Counted from the first letter of the stretch, positions 16,842 to 25,418 are shown. The stretch is 64,000 nucleotides of DNA from Pseudolabrys sp. Root1462 (GCF_001426945.1 NZ_LMFS01000001.1:541151-605150); one strand, 5' to 3'. The notes: generated by a model not told the origin, from the sequence alone. Numbers and translations are program-made.

Positions 16842-18134
16842 ATGCGTGATCGCGTGATTATTGCCGGCGGCGGCATCGGCGGCCTGGCGACGGCCCTGAC
16901 GTTGCACCAGATTGGCGTGCCCTGCGTCGTTTACGAAGCGGTCCGCGAGATGCGTCCGCTGGGCGTCGGCATCAACATGCAGCCGAACGCGGTGCGCGAA
17001 CTCTACGACCTCGGCTTCACCCAGAGCGATCTCGACCGCGTCGGCCTGCCGGCCCGCGAATGGGCTTTGGTCGGCCTCAACGGCAACGATATTTACTCCG
17101 AGCCGCGCGGCCTCGGCGCCGGCTATCATTGGCCGCAATACGCCGTGCATCGCGGCCGCTTCCACATGATGCTGTATAACGCGGTGATCGACCGCCTCGG
17201 CCCTGACGCCATCAAGCTCGGCAGCCGCGTCAACGGCTATCGCAAGACCGCCGATGGCGTCATCGCGCTGATCGAACACCCGGATGGTTCGAACGAAGAA
17301 GCGGAAGGCGCATTGCTGGTCGCCGCCGACGGCATCCATTCCGCGATCCGCGCGCAGATGCACCCCAAGCAGCCGCCGATCCACTGGGGCGGCGCGGTGA
17401 TGTGGCGCGGCACCACCTGGGGCAAGCCGATCCGCTCCGGCGCGTCCTTCGTCGGTCTCGGCACGCATCGCCAGCGCGTCGTGTTTTATCCGATCTCGCA
17501 TCCCGATCCGAAGACCGGGCTGTCGATGATCAACTGGATCGCCGAGGTGACGCTCGACAGTTCGGAAGGCTGGAAGCAGAGCGGCTGGTTCCGCCAGGTC
17601 GAGACCTCCGAGTTCATCCATCATTTCGACGGCTGGGTGTGGGACTGGCTCGATGTGCCGGCGATGATCGCGCAGGCCGACTGCGCGTTTGAAAATCCGA
17701 TGATCGATCGCGATCCGGTTGCGACCTGGCAGGACGGCCCGGTGCTGCTGCTCGGCGACGCCGCGCATGCGATGTATCCGACCGGCTCGAACGGCGGCAG
17801 CCAGGCCATCGTCGATGCCCGAACGCTCGGCGCCTGCATGATCGAACATGGCGCCACGGTGGAAGCCTTGGCGGCGTACGACAAGGCGCTGTGCGGGCCG
17901 ATCTCGCAACTCATCCTGCGCAACCGCGGCGCCGGGCCGTTCGGCCTGCTCAATCTGGTCGACGAGCGTTGCGGCGGCACCTTCGACGACATCGACGAGG
18001 TGATCCCGCCGGAAGAGCGCGCCAGTTTCATGGCCGGGTATAAGGCCGCCGCCGGCTTCGCCATCGAGAAGCTCAACGCCGCGCCGCCGACGATCGCGCC
18101 CGGCGCGAAGGTGCGCAGCACCGCCGAAGTCTGA
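16842..18134 (+). CDS. FAD-dependent aromatic-ring monooxygenase-like protein
   Basis: A 430-residue group A flavoprotein monooxygenase. The N-terminal dinucleotide fold IIAGGGIGGLATALTLHQIG (residues 6-25), VAADGIHSAIRAQM and LLGDAAHAMYPTGSNGGSQ (the GD motif binding the FAD ribityl chain) are all present. The general layout is that of PhzS/salicylate hydroxylase-type enzymes. The substrate is unknown. GGGGGAGA precedes the ATG. It stands alone, with an EcfG-type promoter for the next gene starting 14 bases after its stop. Confidence 0.88.
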   Translation: MRDRVIIAGGGIGGLATALTLHQIGVPCVVYEAVREMRPLGVGINMQPNAVRELYDLGFTQSDLDRVGLPAREWALVGLNGNDIYSEPRGLGAGYHWPQYAVHRGRFHMMLYNAVIDRLGPDAIKLGSRVNGYRKTADGVIALIEHPDGSNEEAEGALLVAADGIHSAIRAQMHPKQPPIHWGGAVMWRGTTWGKPIRSGASFVGLGTHRQRVVFYPISHPDPKTGLSMINWIAEVTLDSSEGWKQSGWFRQVETSEFIHHFDGWVWDWLDVPAMIAQADCAFENPMIDRDPVATWQDGPVLLLGDAAHAMYPTGSNGGSQAIVDARTLGACMIEHGATVEALAAYDKALCGPISQLILRNRGAGPFGLLNLVDERCGGTFDDIDEVIPPEERASFMAGYKAAAGFAIEKLNAAPPTIAPGAKVRSTAEV

Positions 18135-18147
18135 CGCCGTCTGCCCT

Positions 18148-18173
18148 GGAACTTTCCCCGTCCGTCGGCCGTT
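18148..18173 (+). promoter_or_regulatory. EcfG-type general stress promoter
   Basis: GGAAC (18148-18152), 17 bases, CGTT (18170-18173), an exact consensus match 36 bases upstream of the ATG at 18210. Confidence 0.65.
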
Positions 18174-18209
18174 AATTGGCACCGATGGCGGGCAAATAAG
18201 GGACGGGCG

Positions 18210-18383
18210 ATGGGCATCGAAGGCGGCATTCTCGGCATCATCATTCTGGTAGCCGATATCTGGGCCATTTTGCAGATTTTGAAGAGCGGTCAGACCAGCG
18301 GCTCCAAGCTGTTCTGGATTCTGCTGATCCTGCTCTTGCCGGTGGTCGGCCTGTTGATCTGGCTGCTGGCCGGCCGGCGATAG
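18210..18383 (+). CDS. PLDc_N-type small membrane protein, 57 aa
   Basis: A 57-residue protein with two hydrophobic segments (about 5-22 and 34-54) joined by LKSGQTSGSKLFW. This matches the phospholipase D nuclease N-terminal (PLDc_N) module found alone in many small stress proteins; no catalytic domain is present. AAGGGAC lies before the ATG, and an exact EcfG-type promoter lies 36 bases upstream. A role in envelope stress is plausible but unproven. Confidence 0.8.
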   Translation: MGIEGGILGIIILVADIWAILQILKSGQTSGSKLFWILLILLLPVVGLLIWLLAGRR

Positions 18384-18462
18384 ACGCGGGCTCATTCACG
18401 CCTTGTCCGGCGACGCGTGTCGGCGCAATCTTGCATTCCATGTCGAATGAGAGAGGTTGCGC

Positions 18463-19101
18463 ATGTCGTACGCCTGGGCCCTTGGCGCTTTGGCTTTCGC
18501 CAATCTGCTTGGCATCATCAGTCCCGGTCCGGCCTTCCTGATGGTGAGCCGGGCGGCGGCAGGCCGCAGCCTGGGCGTCGGTGTTGCTCTCGGCGCCGGC
18601 GTCGCCATTGCCGCGACGTTCTGGGCGGCGGCGGCGTGTTTCGGCCTTGCGCTCTTGATGACCCAATTCGCCACGCTCTACGGCGTCATTCAAATCGCGG
18701 GCGGCGCCTATCTGATCTGGCTCGGGATCAATGCCTGGCGGCACAGCCGCGCGGTGGAGGCGGCGCCGGCCGCTTCGCCACAACAGCCAACGTCGCGCGA
18801 TGGCGTCGGCCGCGCCGTGCTGGTCGGTGCGTGGCTGAGCCTCGGCAACCCAAAGATCATTATTTTCTTCACCAGTATCTTTGTCGCGCTGTTGCCGCAC
18901 GACGCGCCGCTGTGGGTGCGGCTCGCCGCGGTTGCGATTGTCGGTGTGCAGGAAATCTCCTGGTACACCATCGTCGCCTTCGTGTTCTCGCGGCCGCGCG
19001 TGCAGGCGGCTTACGGCCGTGCCCGCAAATGGATCGAACGCGCGCTCGGTACGGTGCTGATCGGTCTCGGCGCGCGCATTATCGGGACGGTCAGGCTGTA
19101 G
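18463..19101 (+). CDS. LysE/RhtB family amino-acid exporter-like translocator
   Basis: A 212-residue inner-membrane protein with about six helices. NLLGIISPGPAFLMVSRAAA near the N-terminus is the LysE/RhtB signature (SPGP motif), with LGAGVAIAATFWAAAA as the next helix. Family members export amino acids or their analogues; the substrate here is unknown. GAGAGG at 18451-18456 supports ATG 18463 over TTG 18457. Confidence 0.9.
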   Translation: MSYAWALGALAFANLLGIISPGPAFLMVSRAAAGRSLGVGVALGAGVAIAATFWAAAACFGLALLMTQFATLYGVIQIAGGAYLIWLGINAWRHSRAVEAAPAASPQQPTSRDGVGRAVLVGAWLSLGNPKIIIFFTSIFVALLPHDAPLWVRLAAVAIVGVQEISWYTIVAFVFSRPRVQAAYGRARKWIERALGTVLIGLGARIIGTVRL

Positions 19102-19167
19102 GATCTTTGCGAGCGATAGCGAGCGGTCTCAGGCCGCCGAACCTCCCCGTACGGGAGGGCATAAATT

Positions 19168-19575
19168 TCAGCGCCGTGCCGGCCAATCGATGACGCCGGC
19201 GGCAAACAGCGAGCACCACGCCAGCACGGGCTGCAGCAGCAGCCGCGGGCCGTGATACCACCACGAATCCGGGATCGTCGGCAGCACGATGTGTTCGAAG
19301 GCGTGCTTCATGTTGGCCGGCCACACCGCGACGATGTAAACCGCGAGCGCGATGCCGGCAAGCCGGCGCGTGCGCGGCCACAGCAGGCCGATGCCACCGG
19401 CGATTTCCAGCCAGCCCGTGATCAGCACGGCTTCGCGCGGCCACGGCACCCAATCGGGTGTGATGCGAACGAGGGCGTCGGTCGAGTTCAGATGCGGGAA
19501 CAGGCCGCCGATGAAGAAGACGGCGAGCGCGATGCGCATGACGGCGCGCAGCCGTGAAAAGCGGGTGTCGTTCAT
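19168..19575 (-). CDS. DoxX-like membrane protein
   Basis: A 135-residue protein with four predicted membrane helices. The pattern RIALAVFFIGGLFPHLNS, then WLEIAGGIGLLWPRTRRLAGIAL, then a PANMKHAFEH loop, is DoxX-like. Family members associate with thiosulfate:quinone oxidation or redox stress in a few species, but most are uncharacterised. The ATG at 19575 precedes the first helix by 13 residues. The small gene at 19649-19900 lies upstream in the same direction. Confidence 0.75.
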   Translation of the reverse strand: MNDTRFSRLRAVMRIALAVFFIGGLFPHLNSTDALVRITPDWVPWPREAVLITGWLEIAGGIGLLWPRTRRLAGIALAVYIVAVWPANMKHAFEHIVLPTIPDSWWYHGPRLLLQPVLAWCSLFAAGVIDWPARR

Positions 19576-19648
19576 ACCCGCGACTACGAACGGGGAAGCG
19601 AGATGGCCTTCCACCAACGCAAATAAATCTGCGGGTGCCTGACTGCCG

Positions 19649-19900
19649 TCAGCGCTCCTGCGCCCGCTTGGCGAGCTGCTGCACGCGGGTTTCCAGCGCG
19701 CGCAACCGTGTTTCGGCCGCAAAAGCGCGCTGGCGCCAGTAAGCAGCGTCTGCCATGGCGCGTTCGACGACCTGGTCACCGGCGTCGGCGCGCAGCCGCC
19801 GCGGTGCATATTTCAGAACATCGGCGGTCGCGCCGAGGTGGCGTAGCCGTACCGCATTCGGCTGGTCGATGGTGTCGAGAAGGTCGGTAAAAAAGCTCAC
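19649..19900 (-). CDS. Small hypothetical protein, probably 83 aa
   Basis: An Arg/Ala-rich, mainly helical protein containing FFTDLLDTIDQPNAVRLRHLG and a C-terminal amphipathic helix (FAAETRLRALETRVQQLAKR) likely to be a coiled coil. GTG at 19900 is the most natural start because GGAG lies upstream; the frame continues to 19996 with a less likely N-terminus. No family recognised. Confidence 0.5.
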   Translation of the reverse strand: MSFFTDLLDTIDQPNAVRLRHLGATADVLKYAPRRLRADAGDQVVERAMADAAYWRQRAFAAETRLRALETRVQQLAKRAQER

Positions 19901-20060
19901 GGGGGCAGGGGCTCCGGTTGGGATCGGGAACAAAACGCAGAACGGCCCTGTGGGTTCCCTGCTGGACAATTCCTGCGCCCGAAAGCGTGGTTTCATCGGA
20001 ACGGATGCGGTGCTGTGCGGTTAGCGGGCGGGGCTGGCTGGGTATCAGGAGACAGCCTCA

Positions 20061-20465
20061 ATGCGTAAGATTGCTACCGTCCTCGCTGCCGCCACAGTCG
20101 CCGGCGCCTTGCTGCCGGCCTCGGCCTACGCCGCCGAACCGCACCACGCCCGGCACCACTACCGCCATCACGCCTATCATCACCGCTACGAGCGGGCGCC
20201 GGCCTATGTCAACGATCAGGCCTATTACGCGCAGCGTCCGGTCTACGCGGCCACCGGCCTGCCATCCGATCCGCTGCTCTATCCGATCGGTGGCGCGGTG
20301 ATCGGCACCATCATCGGCGCCGCCGTGTGTCCGCCTTGCGCCATTGCCGGCTCGGCGCTCACCTCGGGCGGCGGCGCGCTGGTCGGCGCCGGTATCGGTG
20401 CAATCGGCGGCACGCTGGTCGGCGTCGCCGTGACCGAGCCGCGCGTCAACTATGCGCAGTACTGA
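20061..20465 (+). CDS. Exported His-rich, glycine-zipper protein
   Basis: A 134-residue exported protein. The signal peptide (about 1-24, ending AYA) is followed by a His/Tyr-rich stretch (HHARHHYRHHAYHHRYER) that could bind metal ions. Residues about 74-125 form a glycine-zipper hydrophobic region (GGAVIGTIIGAAVCPPC, GGALVGAGIGAIGGTLVG). Proteins of this design are common and uncharacterised in Hyphomicrobiales. GGAG precedes the ATG. A near-consensus EcfG element (GGAAC-N16-GGTT, 19998-20022) lies 38 bases upstream but has one mismatch. Confidence 0.75.
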   Translation: MRKIATVLAAATVAGALLPASAYAAEPHHARHHYRHHAYHHRYERAPAYVNDQAYYAQRPVYAATGLPSDPLLYPIGGAVIGTIIGAAVCPPCAIAGSALTSGGGALVGAGIGAIGGTLVGVAVTEPRVNYAQY

Positions 20466-20505
20466 CAAGCACGCGCGGACCTGACTGTCCGCGGCGCGAC
20501 ATGAA

Positions 20506-20534
20506 GCGGCCGGGAGCGTAAGCGTCCCGGCCGC
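20506..20534 (+). terminator. Strong hairpin downstream of the glycine-zipper gene
   Basis: Ten-base perfect arms GCGGCCGGGA (20506-20515) and TCCCGGCCGC (20525-20534) with a 9-base loop. No U tract follows, so it may protect or process the transcript end rather than terminate it. Confidence 0.5.
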
Positions 20535-20550
20535 CGTCATGATGAATACG

Positions 20551-20576
20551 GTGTCGCGGCATTCGCGACACTTTTA
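20551..20576 (+). terminator. Rho-independent terminator
   Basis: Eight-base perfect arms GTGTCGCG (20551-20558) and CGCGACAC (20564-20571) with a 5-base loop, followed directly by TTTTAT. It ends the transcript of the glycine-zipper gene. Confidence 0.7.
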
Positions 20577-20847
20577 TCGATCGATATTCAACGTCGCACG
20601 CCCGGAGCCACGGCGGCGCTGCCGACCTTTCAATAATGATCGGCTTTCGAAACGTCATGGATAAAGCGCGTTTACCGAGCAAGTGATTGATGTCGCATGA
20701 CTTGCCGGCGCGCAGACACGCACAGACTTAGCGCGTACCCCGGCTTTTCCCACGATCGATATACGCCGGCTTCAAATCTGGAAACTATGACCGGTGCCGT
20801 CCTGACGCGTGTTGGTGAATTTGTCTTAGCGTCAGCCGGAGCAATGC

Positions 20848-22203
20848 ATGTTAAGGCTGCTTTATCGCCGGCTCGTGGCGTTCGGTCGCGAACGCCGCGG
20901 CAATGTCGCGATCACCTTTGCCCTGGCGGCGCTGCCGCTGGTCGGCACCGTAGGCGCTGCCGTCGACTACACGCAGGCCAACAGGATCAAGACGGTGCTG
21001 CAGGGCGCGCTCGATTCCGCGGCGCTGATGCTGTCGCGCGACGCGGCGACGTTGAGCAGCACCGATCTCAACAGCAAAGCCTTGAGCTATGTGCAGGCGA
21101 TGCTCAACCAGCCGCAGGCCAAGAACATCGTCGTCAATGCCACCTACAGCGCCAGCGGCGGCTCGAAGGTCGTCGTCAACGGTTCGGCATCGGTCTCGAC
21201 CGTGTTCCTCGGCGTCATTGGCCTCAACAGCGTGACGGTCACCGGTTCATCGACCACGGCCTGGGGCACGACGCGTCTGCGGGTGGCGCTGGTGCTCGAC
21301 AACACCGGCTCGATGGCCTCCGATGGCAAGATGACGGCGCTGAAGTCGGCGACCAAGGATCTGCTCACGCAGTTGAAAGGCGCGGCGTCGGTCGATGGCG
21401 ACGTCTATGTCTCGATCATTCCCTTCGCCAAGGACGTCAATATCGGCGCCACCAACTACAACGCCAACTATCTCGACTGGACCGACTGGAACAGCGCCAA
21501 CACGACATGCAGCGGCTGGCTGTGGAACGGCAACTGCTGGGGCAACTGGGTGACTGCAAGCCACAGCACCTGGAACGGTTGCGTGACCGATCGCGGCCCG
21601 TCGAACAGCCCGGGCTCGTCGACCTGGGACCAGGTCGTCACGCAGCCCGATAACACCGCCAATTCGAAATGGCCGACCGAGCAGGCCGACGCCTGTCCGG
21701 CCGCGATGATGGGTTTGACCTACAACTGGACCAATTTGAACAGCCTGGTCGATCAGATGCAGCCCAGCGGCTCGACCAACCAGCCGATCGGGCTGGTCTG
21801 GGGCTGGCAATCGCTGGTCGGCGGCGGGCCGATGACCGCGCCGGCAAAGGATTCCAACTACACCTATAACGACATCATCATCCTGATGTCGGACGGCCTG
21901 AACACGAAGGATCGCTGGTACGGCGACGGCTCGAACGTCAGCACCGCGGTCGATGGCCGCATGTATCTGTCGAGCACCGGGGCGGGCACCTGCAGCAACA
22001 TCAAGTCGGCGGGCGTCACGATCTATACCATTCAGGTCAACACCAGCGGCGACCCGACCTCGACACTGCTGCAGAACTGCGCCGGTTCGAAAACCAAGAT
22101 GTCCGACCCGTCGAAATTTTTCATCGTGACCAGCGCCAGCGGCATCGGCACGGTGTTCAAGCAGATCGGCACCGGCCTGACGCAACTGCGCGTCGCCAAG
22201 TAA
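20848..22203 (+). CDS. TadE/TadG-like pilus-assembly protein with VWA domain
   Basis: A 451-residue protein. Residues about 16-45 (GNVAITFALAALPLVGTVGAAVDY) are the TadE/TadG N-terminal membrane segment. From about residue 145 a von Willebrand factor A domain starts with LVLDNTGSM, an atypical MIDAS (Asp151, then Asn-Thr-Gly-Ser), and continues to IYTIQVNTSGD near the C-terminus. Six or more cysteines and many Trp-Asn repeats occur in the inserted middle part. No other tad genes are nearby, so a pilus role is uncertain; such solo TadG-VWA proteins are common in alphaproteobacteria. Confidence 0.85.
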   Translation: MLRLLYRRLVAFGRERRGNVAITFALAALPLVGTVGAAVDYTQANRIKTVLQGALDSAALMLSRDAATLSSTDLNSKALSYVQAMLNQPQAKNIVVNATYSASGGSKVVVNGSASVSTVFLGVIGLNSVTVTGSSTTAWGTTRLRVALVLDNTGSMASDGKMTALKSATKDLLTQLKGAASVDGDVYVSIIPFAKDVNIGATNYNANYLDWTDWNSANTTCSGWLWNGNCWGNWVTASHSTWNGCVTDRGPSNSPGSSTWDQVVTQPDNTANSKWPTEQADACPAAMMGLTYNWTNLNSLVDQMQPSGSTNQPIGLVWGWQSLVGGGPMTAPAKDSNYTYNDIIILMSDGLNTKDRWYGDGSNVSTAVDGRMYLSSTGAGTCSNIKSAGVTIYTIQVNTSGDPTSTLLQNCAGSKTKMSDPSKFFIVTSASGIGTVFKQIGTGLTQLRVAK

Positions 22204-22229
22204 GCGCATCGAGGTAAACGGCGGCGCGC

Positions 22230-23153
22230 CTAGATCCGGGCGCCGCGGTTATAGGCGTCGATGAGCTGGTTGTAGTCGCGCATCAGCCGCGGCGGTGAGC
22301 CCTCGACCATCCAGCCGGAGCCGGCATTGCTGAGCATCATGCGGTCGCCGCTCGAATACGGTACCTTGTCTCGGATGCGGCGCATCAGTTGCTCGGCCGT
22401 GGTGAGATAGGACTTGGCGTTGGACACGAACATCGAGCCGATCTTGTCTGGTCCCGAACCGGACGCGAACGGTTCGGCCGCACTGACGGCGGCCTCGTAA
22501 TCGTTGAGTGCCGCGGTGATGGCGGCGAGGTCAGGCTTGTCCGCGGTTTCCGCACGGAGCACGCGCTTGGCCTGAATCATCATCGCCTCGACATGATAGC
22601 GCGCCTTGCGGCCTTCACTCTGTTCGATCTGCGCCAGCTTCTCCAGCGCGCGCTTGTCATTGATGGCTTCGACATTGGCGCGCAGCGCCTTGTCGGCGGT
22701 GGCGAATGCGTCCCAGGCGGCGACGAGGCGCGGATGCAGGGCCTTGCCCTTGGCCATCTTGTCGTCCTTGTAATTCTCCTGCGTGTAATAGTCGTCGGCC
22801 TCCTTGAGCAGCGGCTCGAGCTTGCCGACGGCGTCGGCGTAAGCCGAGGCGGCGGCCTCGAGCGCGGCATCGTGCGGCTCCAGCCCATTGGCCTTGTCGA
22901 CATTCTTCCGGCAGTCGGCGGTGTCGTAGATCGTGTAGGTGCCGTAGATGATGCGTTCCTTGCCGGTCGGCCCGTTCTTCTTTGCCCAGGAGAAGTAGCG
23001 CTCGCGCGAACTATAAGCGCGTTCCGATAGCCGGTTGATGCAGCCGACATAGGCGTTCATCTTTTCGACGCTCGGCGCAGTTTGCGCGACGGCGGTGACC
23101 GCACCGAGCGCGGCAAGAGCAGCGGCGAGGACGACGGCAAAAAGCGATTTCAC
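22230..23153 (-). CDS. DUF3829 (YiiG-like) exported protein
   Basis: A 307-residue exported protein with a signal peptide (about 1-23, ending AVA). The mature part is helical: KMNAYVGCINRLSERAYSSRERYFSW, a Tyr-rich YGTYTIYDTADCRKN segment and a central VAAWDAFATADKALRANVEAIND block, matching DUF3829/YiiG proteins. GTG start at 23153 with GGGAGGTG upstream. It is the last of five minus-strand genes for exported proteins (25418 to 22230). Confidence 0.75.
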   Translation of the reverse strand: MKSLFAVVLAAALAALGAVTAVAQTAPSVEKMNAYVGCINRLSERAYSSRERYFSWAKKNGPTGKERIIYGTYTIYDTADCRKNVDKANGLEPHDAALEAAASAYADAVGKLEPLLKEADDYYTQENYKDDKMAKGKALHPRLVAAWDAFATADKALRANVEAINDKRALEKLAQIEQSEGRKARYHVEAMMIQAKRVLRAETADKPDLAAITAALNDYEAAVSAAEPFASGSGPDKIGSMFVSNAKSYLTTAEQLMRRIRDKVPYSSGDRMMLSNAGSGWMVEGSPPRLMRDYNQLIDAYNRGARI

Positions 23154-23247
23154 GGGGCACCTCCCGGATGGCGGAGAGCGGACCGACCAATGATAGCGCA
23201 AGGTCGCGGTGCGGTTGTGACCTCTGTCACAATCTGGCGGCGGCTTG

Positions 23248-23523
23248 CTACTTCCAGCCCGACTCGCGATTGCAGGCGCGGTGCAGGGGCGGATACATCC
23301 GCTCCATCTCGGTCTGGGTCACCGGCTGGTTGTCGTCGAACTGCTCGTGCATGCACAGGCAATAGCGCCGCTTGACGTCGGCGTTCGGCGCCGGCTCATT
23401 CGCCAGTTGCGTTACGCAGGCCGCGATCCACGCACGATCGGCGGCGCTCAGCTCGGCGGCGGCGCCCGCGCTGACGAGGGCCGGGAGCACGACGACGGCG
23501 GCGACGACGTTGAAGATTTTCAC
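23248..23523 (-). CDS. Small exported cysteine-containing protein
   Basis: A 91-residue exported protein: signal peptide to about residue 23, then a helical mature part with Cys36, Cys55, Cys57 and Cys84. The CLCM motif with flanking cysteines suggests two disulfides or metal binding. GTG start at 23523. It lies 44 bases after the beta-barrel gene stop, consistent with co-transcription. No family recognised. Confidence 0.7.
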   Translation of the reverse strand: MKIFNVVAAVVVLPALVSAGAAAELSAADRAWIAACVTQLANEPAPNADVKRRYCLCMHEQFDDNQPVTQTEMERMYPPLHRACNRESGWK

Positions 23524-23567
23524 GGTCGCCCCCCGACTTGACACGACAAGGCTGCGCCGGCCGCGGC

Positions 23568-24476
23568 TCAGAACGACAGCCGGCCGGTGACGCCGCCGCC
23601 ATAGGTGGTGATGTCGTCGCGCAACGTGACCTGGCCCGACGCGCCGACCTGCCAGCGCGCGGTGAAGACATCGAAGCCAAGGCCGAGCGGATATTCGCTG
23701 CGCGTGCTCTCGGCCGGCGTCCGGCTGATGTCGTAGGCGTAGCCGGCCGAGGCCCAGACCCGGCCGCTCTGGAACGGCAACGCCAGCCGCACATTGCCAA
23801 CGGCCTGCGAACTGCGGGTGAGTTCGCCGGGCGTGGTCTGGAAGTCGGTCGCCGCCGGATTGATGGCCTCGACGTAATCGGGGCGCTTGTTGTCGCTGTA
23901 GCGGTGCGACAGGCTGGTGGTGAGGAGATACTGCCCCAGCGGCAGCGTCACCGCCGCGCCCAGCGAGCTTGCCCACGACGTGGACTTGTAGCTGGTGCTG
24001 TAGACCGGCAGCAGCGGCGTGCCGTCGCGCGTCTGATCGCTCGACCAACGGCTGACCGACACCGAAACCGGGAAGCTCAGGAACAGCAGCGGCGAATACA
24101 CGCCGTAGGCCGTGGCGCTCCAGCCGCGCGAGTCGATCTGCAAGTTCTGCGCGTCGGCGCGCGAGGAGGCGTTGAGCACGCCGCCGGCGACGCCGAGCAC
24201 GAGTTGATCGCCGCGCGTGAACGCCGAGGTGAAACGATGGTCGTAACCGAACTGCAGCGCGGTCACGGTGACCTTGCGCGCCAGATCGGGCCGGCGATCC
24301 TTGATCGTGGAGCCGCCGAAGCTGGCCCAGACGCCGTTGTCGAGCGCGCGATATTGCGACAGCGCTTCGGTGGCGGCGGCGATGCGATTGGCGAGCGCGC
24401 CGCTGCTCGCGGTGTCCTGCTGTGCGAGCGCCGGGCCGGCGAGCAGCGTGGCGATGAGGGCGATACGGATGCGCAT
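23568..24476 (-). CDS. Probable outer-membrane beta-barrel protein
   Basis: A 302-residue protein with a signal peptide (about 1-18, ending ALA). The mature chain is rich in alternating polar and hydrophobic residues with many Ser, Thr, Gly and Tyr (LQFGYDHRF, LTTSLSHRYSD, WASAGYAYDIS), and ends GGGVTGRLSF, with the C-terminal Phe typical of BAM substrates. The size suits an autotransporter-like barrel of 10-12 strands. ATG 24476 is favoured because GAGG lies six bases ahead, overlapping the end of the upstream lipoprotein gene, so translation is coupled. Confidence 0.7.
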   Translation of the reverse strand: MRIRIALIATLLAGPALAQQDTASSGALANRIAAATEALSQYRALDNGVWASFGGSTIKDRRPDLARKVTVTALQFGYDHRFTSAFTRGDQLVLGVAGGVLNASSRADAQNLQIDSRGWSATAYGVYSPLLFLSFPVSVSVSRWSSDQTRDGTPLLPVYSTSYKSTSWASSLGAAVTLPLGQYLLTTSLSHRYSDNKRPDYVEAINPAATDFQTTPGELTRSSQAVGNVRLALPFQSGRVWASAGYAYDISRTPAESTRSEYPLGLGFDVFTARWQVGASGQVTLRDDITTYGGGVTGRLSF

Positions 24477-24489
24477 GCGGAGCCTCATG

Positions 24490-24864
24490 TCACTGCACCG
24501 GCGGCGGCGGCGGCGTGCCGGTGCCGCCGGGGACGCCGGCGGGTCTCAAGTCGAAGACCGTGATTTGCGGATGGCTGCGGAAGAAATTGACGATGGCGTC
24601 GTATTCCGCGTTGCCGGGATAGATGAATCGGTAGCCTCTCGTCCCTTTGCCGTCGTCGCTGGTCAGAACCTGATAATAGGGAACGCCCGTCTCGGTGTAG
24701 AGGATGGCCGCGTACACAGCGCCGCGGACGCCTGGAATGGTGTAGCTCGGCACCAGGTCGGGAAGCACGACGCAGCCGTGCAGAAGCACGCTCGCCACGA
24801 GCAGAATGGCGGCCCGATAGGGAAGCGACCAGCGCTTCCACGGCGTCCAGTTCCACATCGTCAT
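24490..24864 (-). CDS. Putative lipoprotein, tandem paralogue B
   Basis: A 124-residue protein. After a Trp-rich N-region (MWNWTPWKRW) comes a hydrophobic segment ending VLLHGC, a plausible lipobox with Cys near residue 31. The mature part contains SYTIPGVRGAVYA, a YRFIYPGNAEYDAIVNFF block and a Pro-rich C-terminus (PGGTGTPPPPPVQ). It is clearly paralogous to the gene at 25047-25418 in both halves (PWKRWS, YPG..., FF...HP, AG(V/I)PGG, final PPVQ). ATG 24864 is the likely start. Confidence 0.65.
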   Translation of the reverse strand: MTMWNWTPWKRWSLPYRAAILLVASVLLHGCVVLPDLVPSYTIPGVRGAVYAAILYTETGVPYYQVLTSDDGKGTRGYRFIYPGNAEYDAIVNFFRSHPQITVFDLRPAGVPGGTGTPPPPPVQ

Positions 24865-24969
24865 TCCCAAACCCAACTTTCTTCCTTCGGCGCCATAGCG
24901 CCGACGTGGAATCCGTCCGCCCCTGGGGGAAATTCAAGCGGTAACAAAGTACACGGGCCTGGGAAAGTT

Positions 24970-24997
24970 GTTCAATCGGGAATTGGAACTATCAACA
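24970..24997 (-). repeat. Conserved upstream element of paralogue B
   Basis: A 28-base element 106 bases upstream of the start at 24864, matching 21 of 28 positions without gaps to the element at 25525-25552 in front of the paralogue. On the minus strand it begins TGTTGATA and ends TTGAAC. It probably marks a duplicated promoter or operator. Confidence 0.5.
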
Positions 24998-25046
24998 GCA
25001 GTCGCGGCGGTTGTGACGGCGCGATGACGCTCAGCGCCGTCCGCTG

Positions 25047-25418
25047 TCACTGCACCGGCGGTGCCGGCAGCACTCCGATGCCGCCGGGGATGCCGGCGCG
25101 ATCGGCTTGGTTGGGCGGAAGCAACGGATGCGTCTGGAAGAACTTTTGAATGATGGCGTAACGCGGGTCGCCCGGATAGACGCGTTCGTAGCGGCCGGTG
25201 CCGGGAACGATGCGTTTGATCACATAGCCGAACCGGCCGGTGGCGTCGTCGTATTCGGTGTCGGCAAAGACCGGCCCGACGCCGGGCACCGTGAAAGCCG
25301 GCGTGCTCTCGGCGATCGGGCAGGTCGCGCCCTGCAGCAGCAGCATGAGTGCAAACAGGATGCCGAGCCGATAGCGCCACGACCAACGCTTCCACGGCAG
25401 CACGTCCCACGTCGCCAT
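25047..25418 (-). CDS. Putative exported protein, tandem paralogue A
   Basis: A 123-residue protein paralogous to the downstream gene. N-region MATWDVLPWKRWSWRYR is followed by a hydrophobic segment (about 17-33) and Cys near residue 33 (LQGATC), a weaker lipobox. The mature part contains FTVPGVGPVFADTEYDD, a Gly/Arg-rich central turn and RVYPGDPRYAIIQKFF, ending in a Pro-rich tail. ATG at 25418. Both paralogues keep the Trp-Lys-Arg-Trp motif before the membrane segment, which may be a sorting signal. Confidence 0.65.
   Translation of the reverse strand: MATWDVLPWKRWSWRYRLGILFALMLLLQGATCPIAESTPAFTVPGVGPVFADTEYDDATGRFGYVIKRIVPGTGRYERVYPGDPRYAIIQKFFQTHPLLPPNQADRAGIPGGIGVLPAPPVQ

Larger units (their letters stand above)
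20466..20847. other. Intergenic stretch with two hairpins
   Basis: No supported gene. The left part contains the two hairpins listed separately, which end the gene at 20061. The right part (about 20580-20847) precedes the TadG-like gene; no clear promoter was recognised there. Confidence 0.5.

Noticed and set aside
16842-18134. Possible ubiquinone hydroxylase (UbiH/UbiF-like)
   Set aside because: The motifs are general to group A flavin monooxygenases and the gene is not linked to ubi genes; a specific assignment is not supported.
20848-22203. Tad pilus operon
   Set aside because: Only a TadG-like protein is present; no TadA, TadB, TadC, CpaA or pilin genes are nearby.
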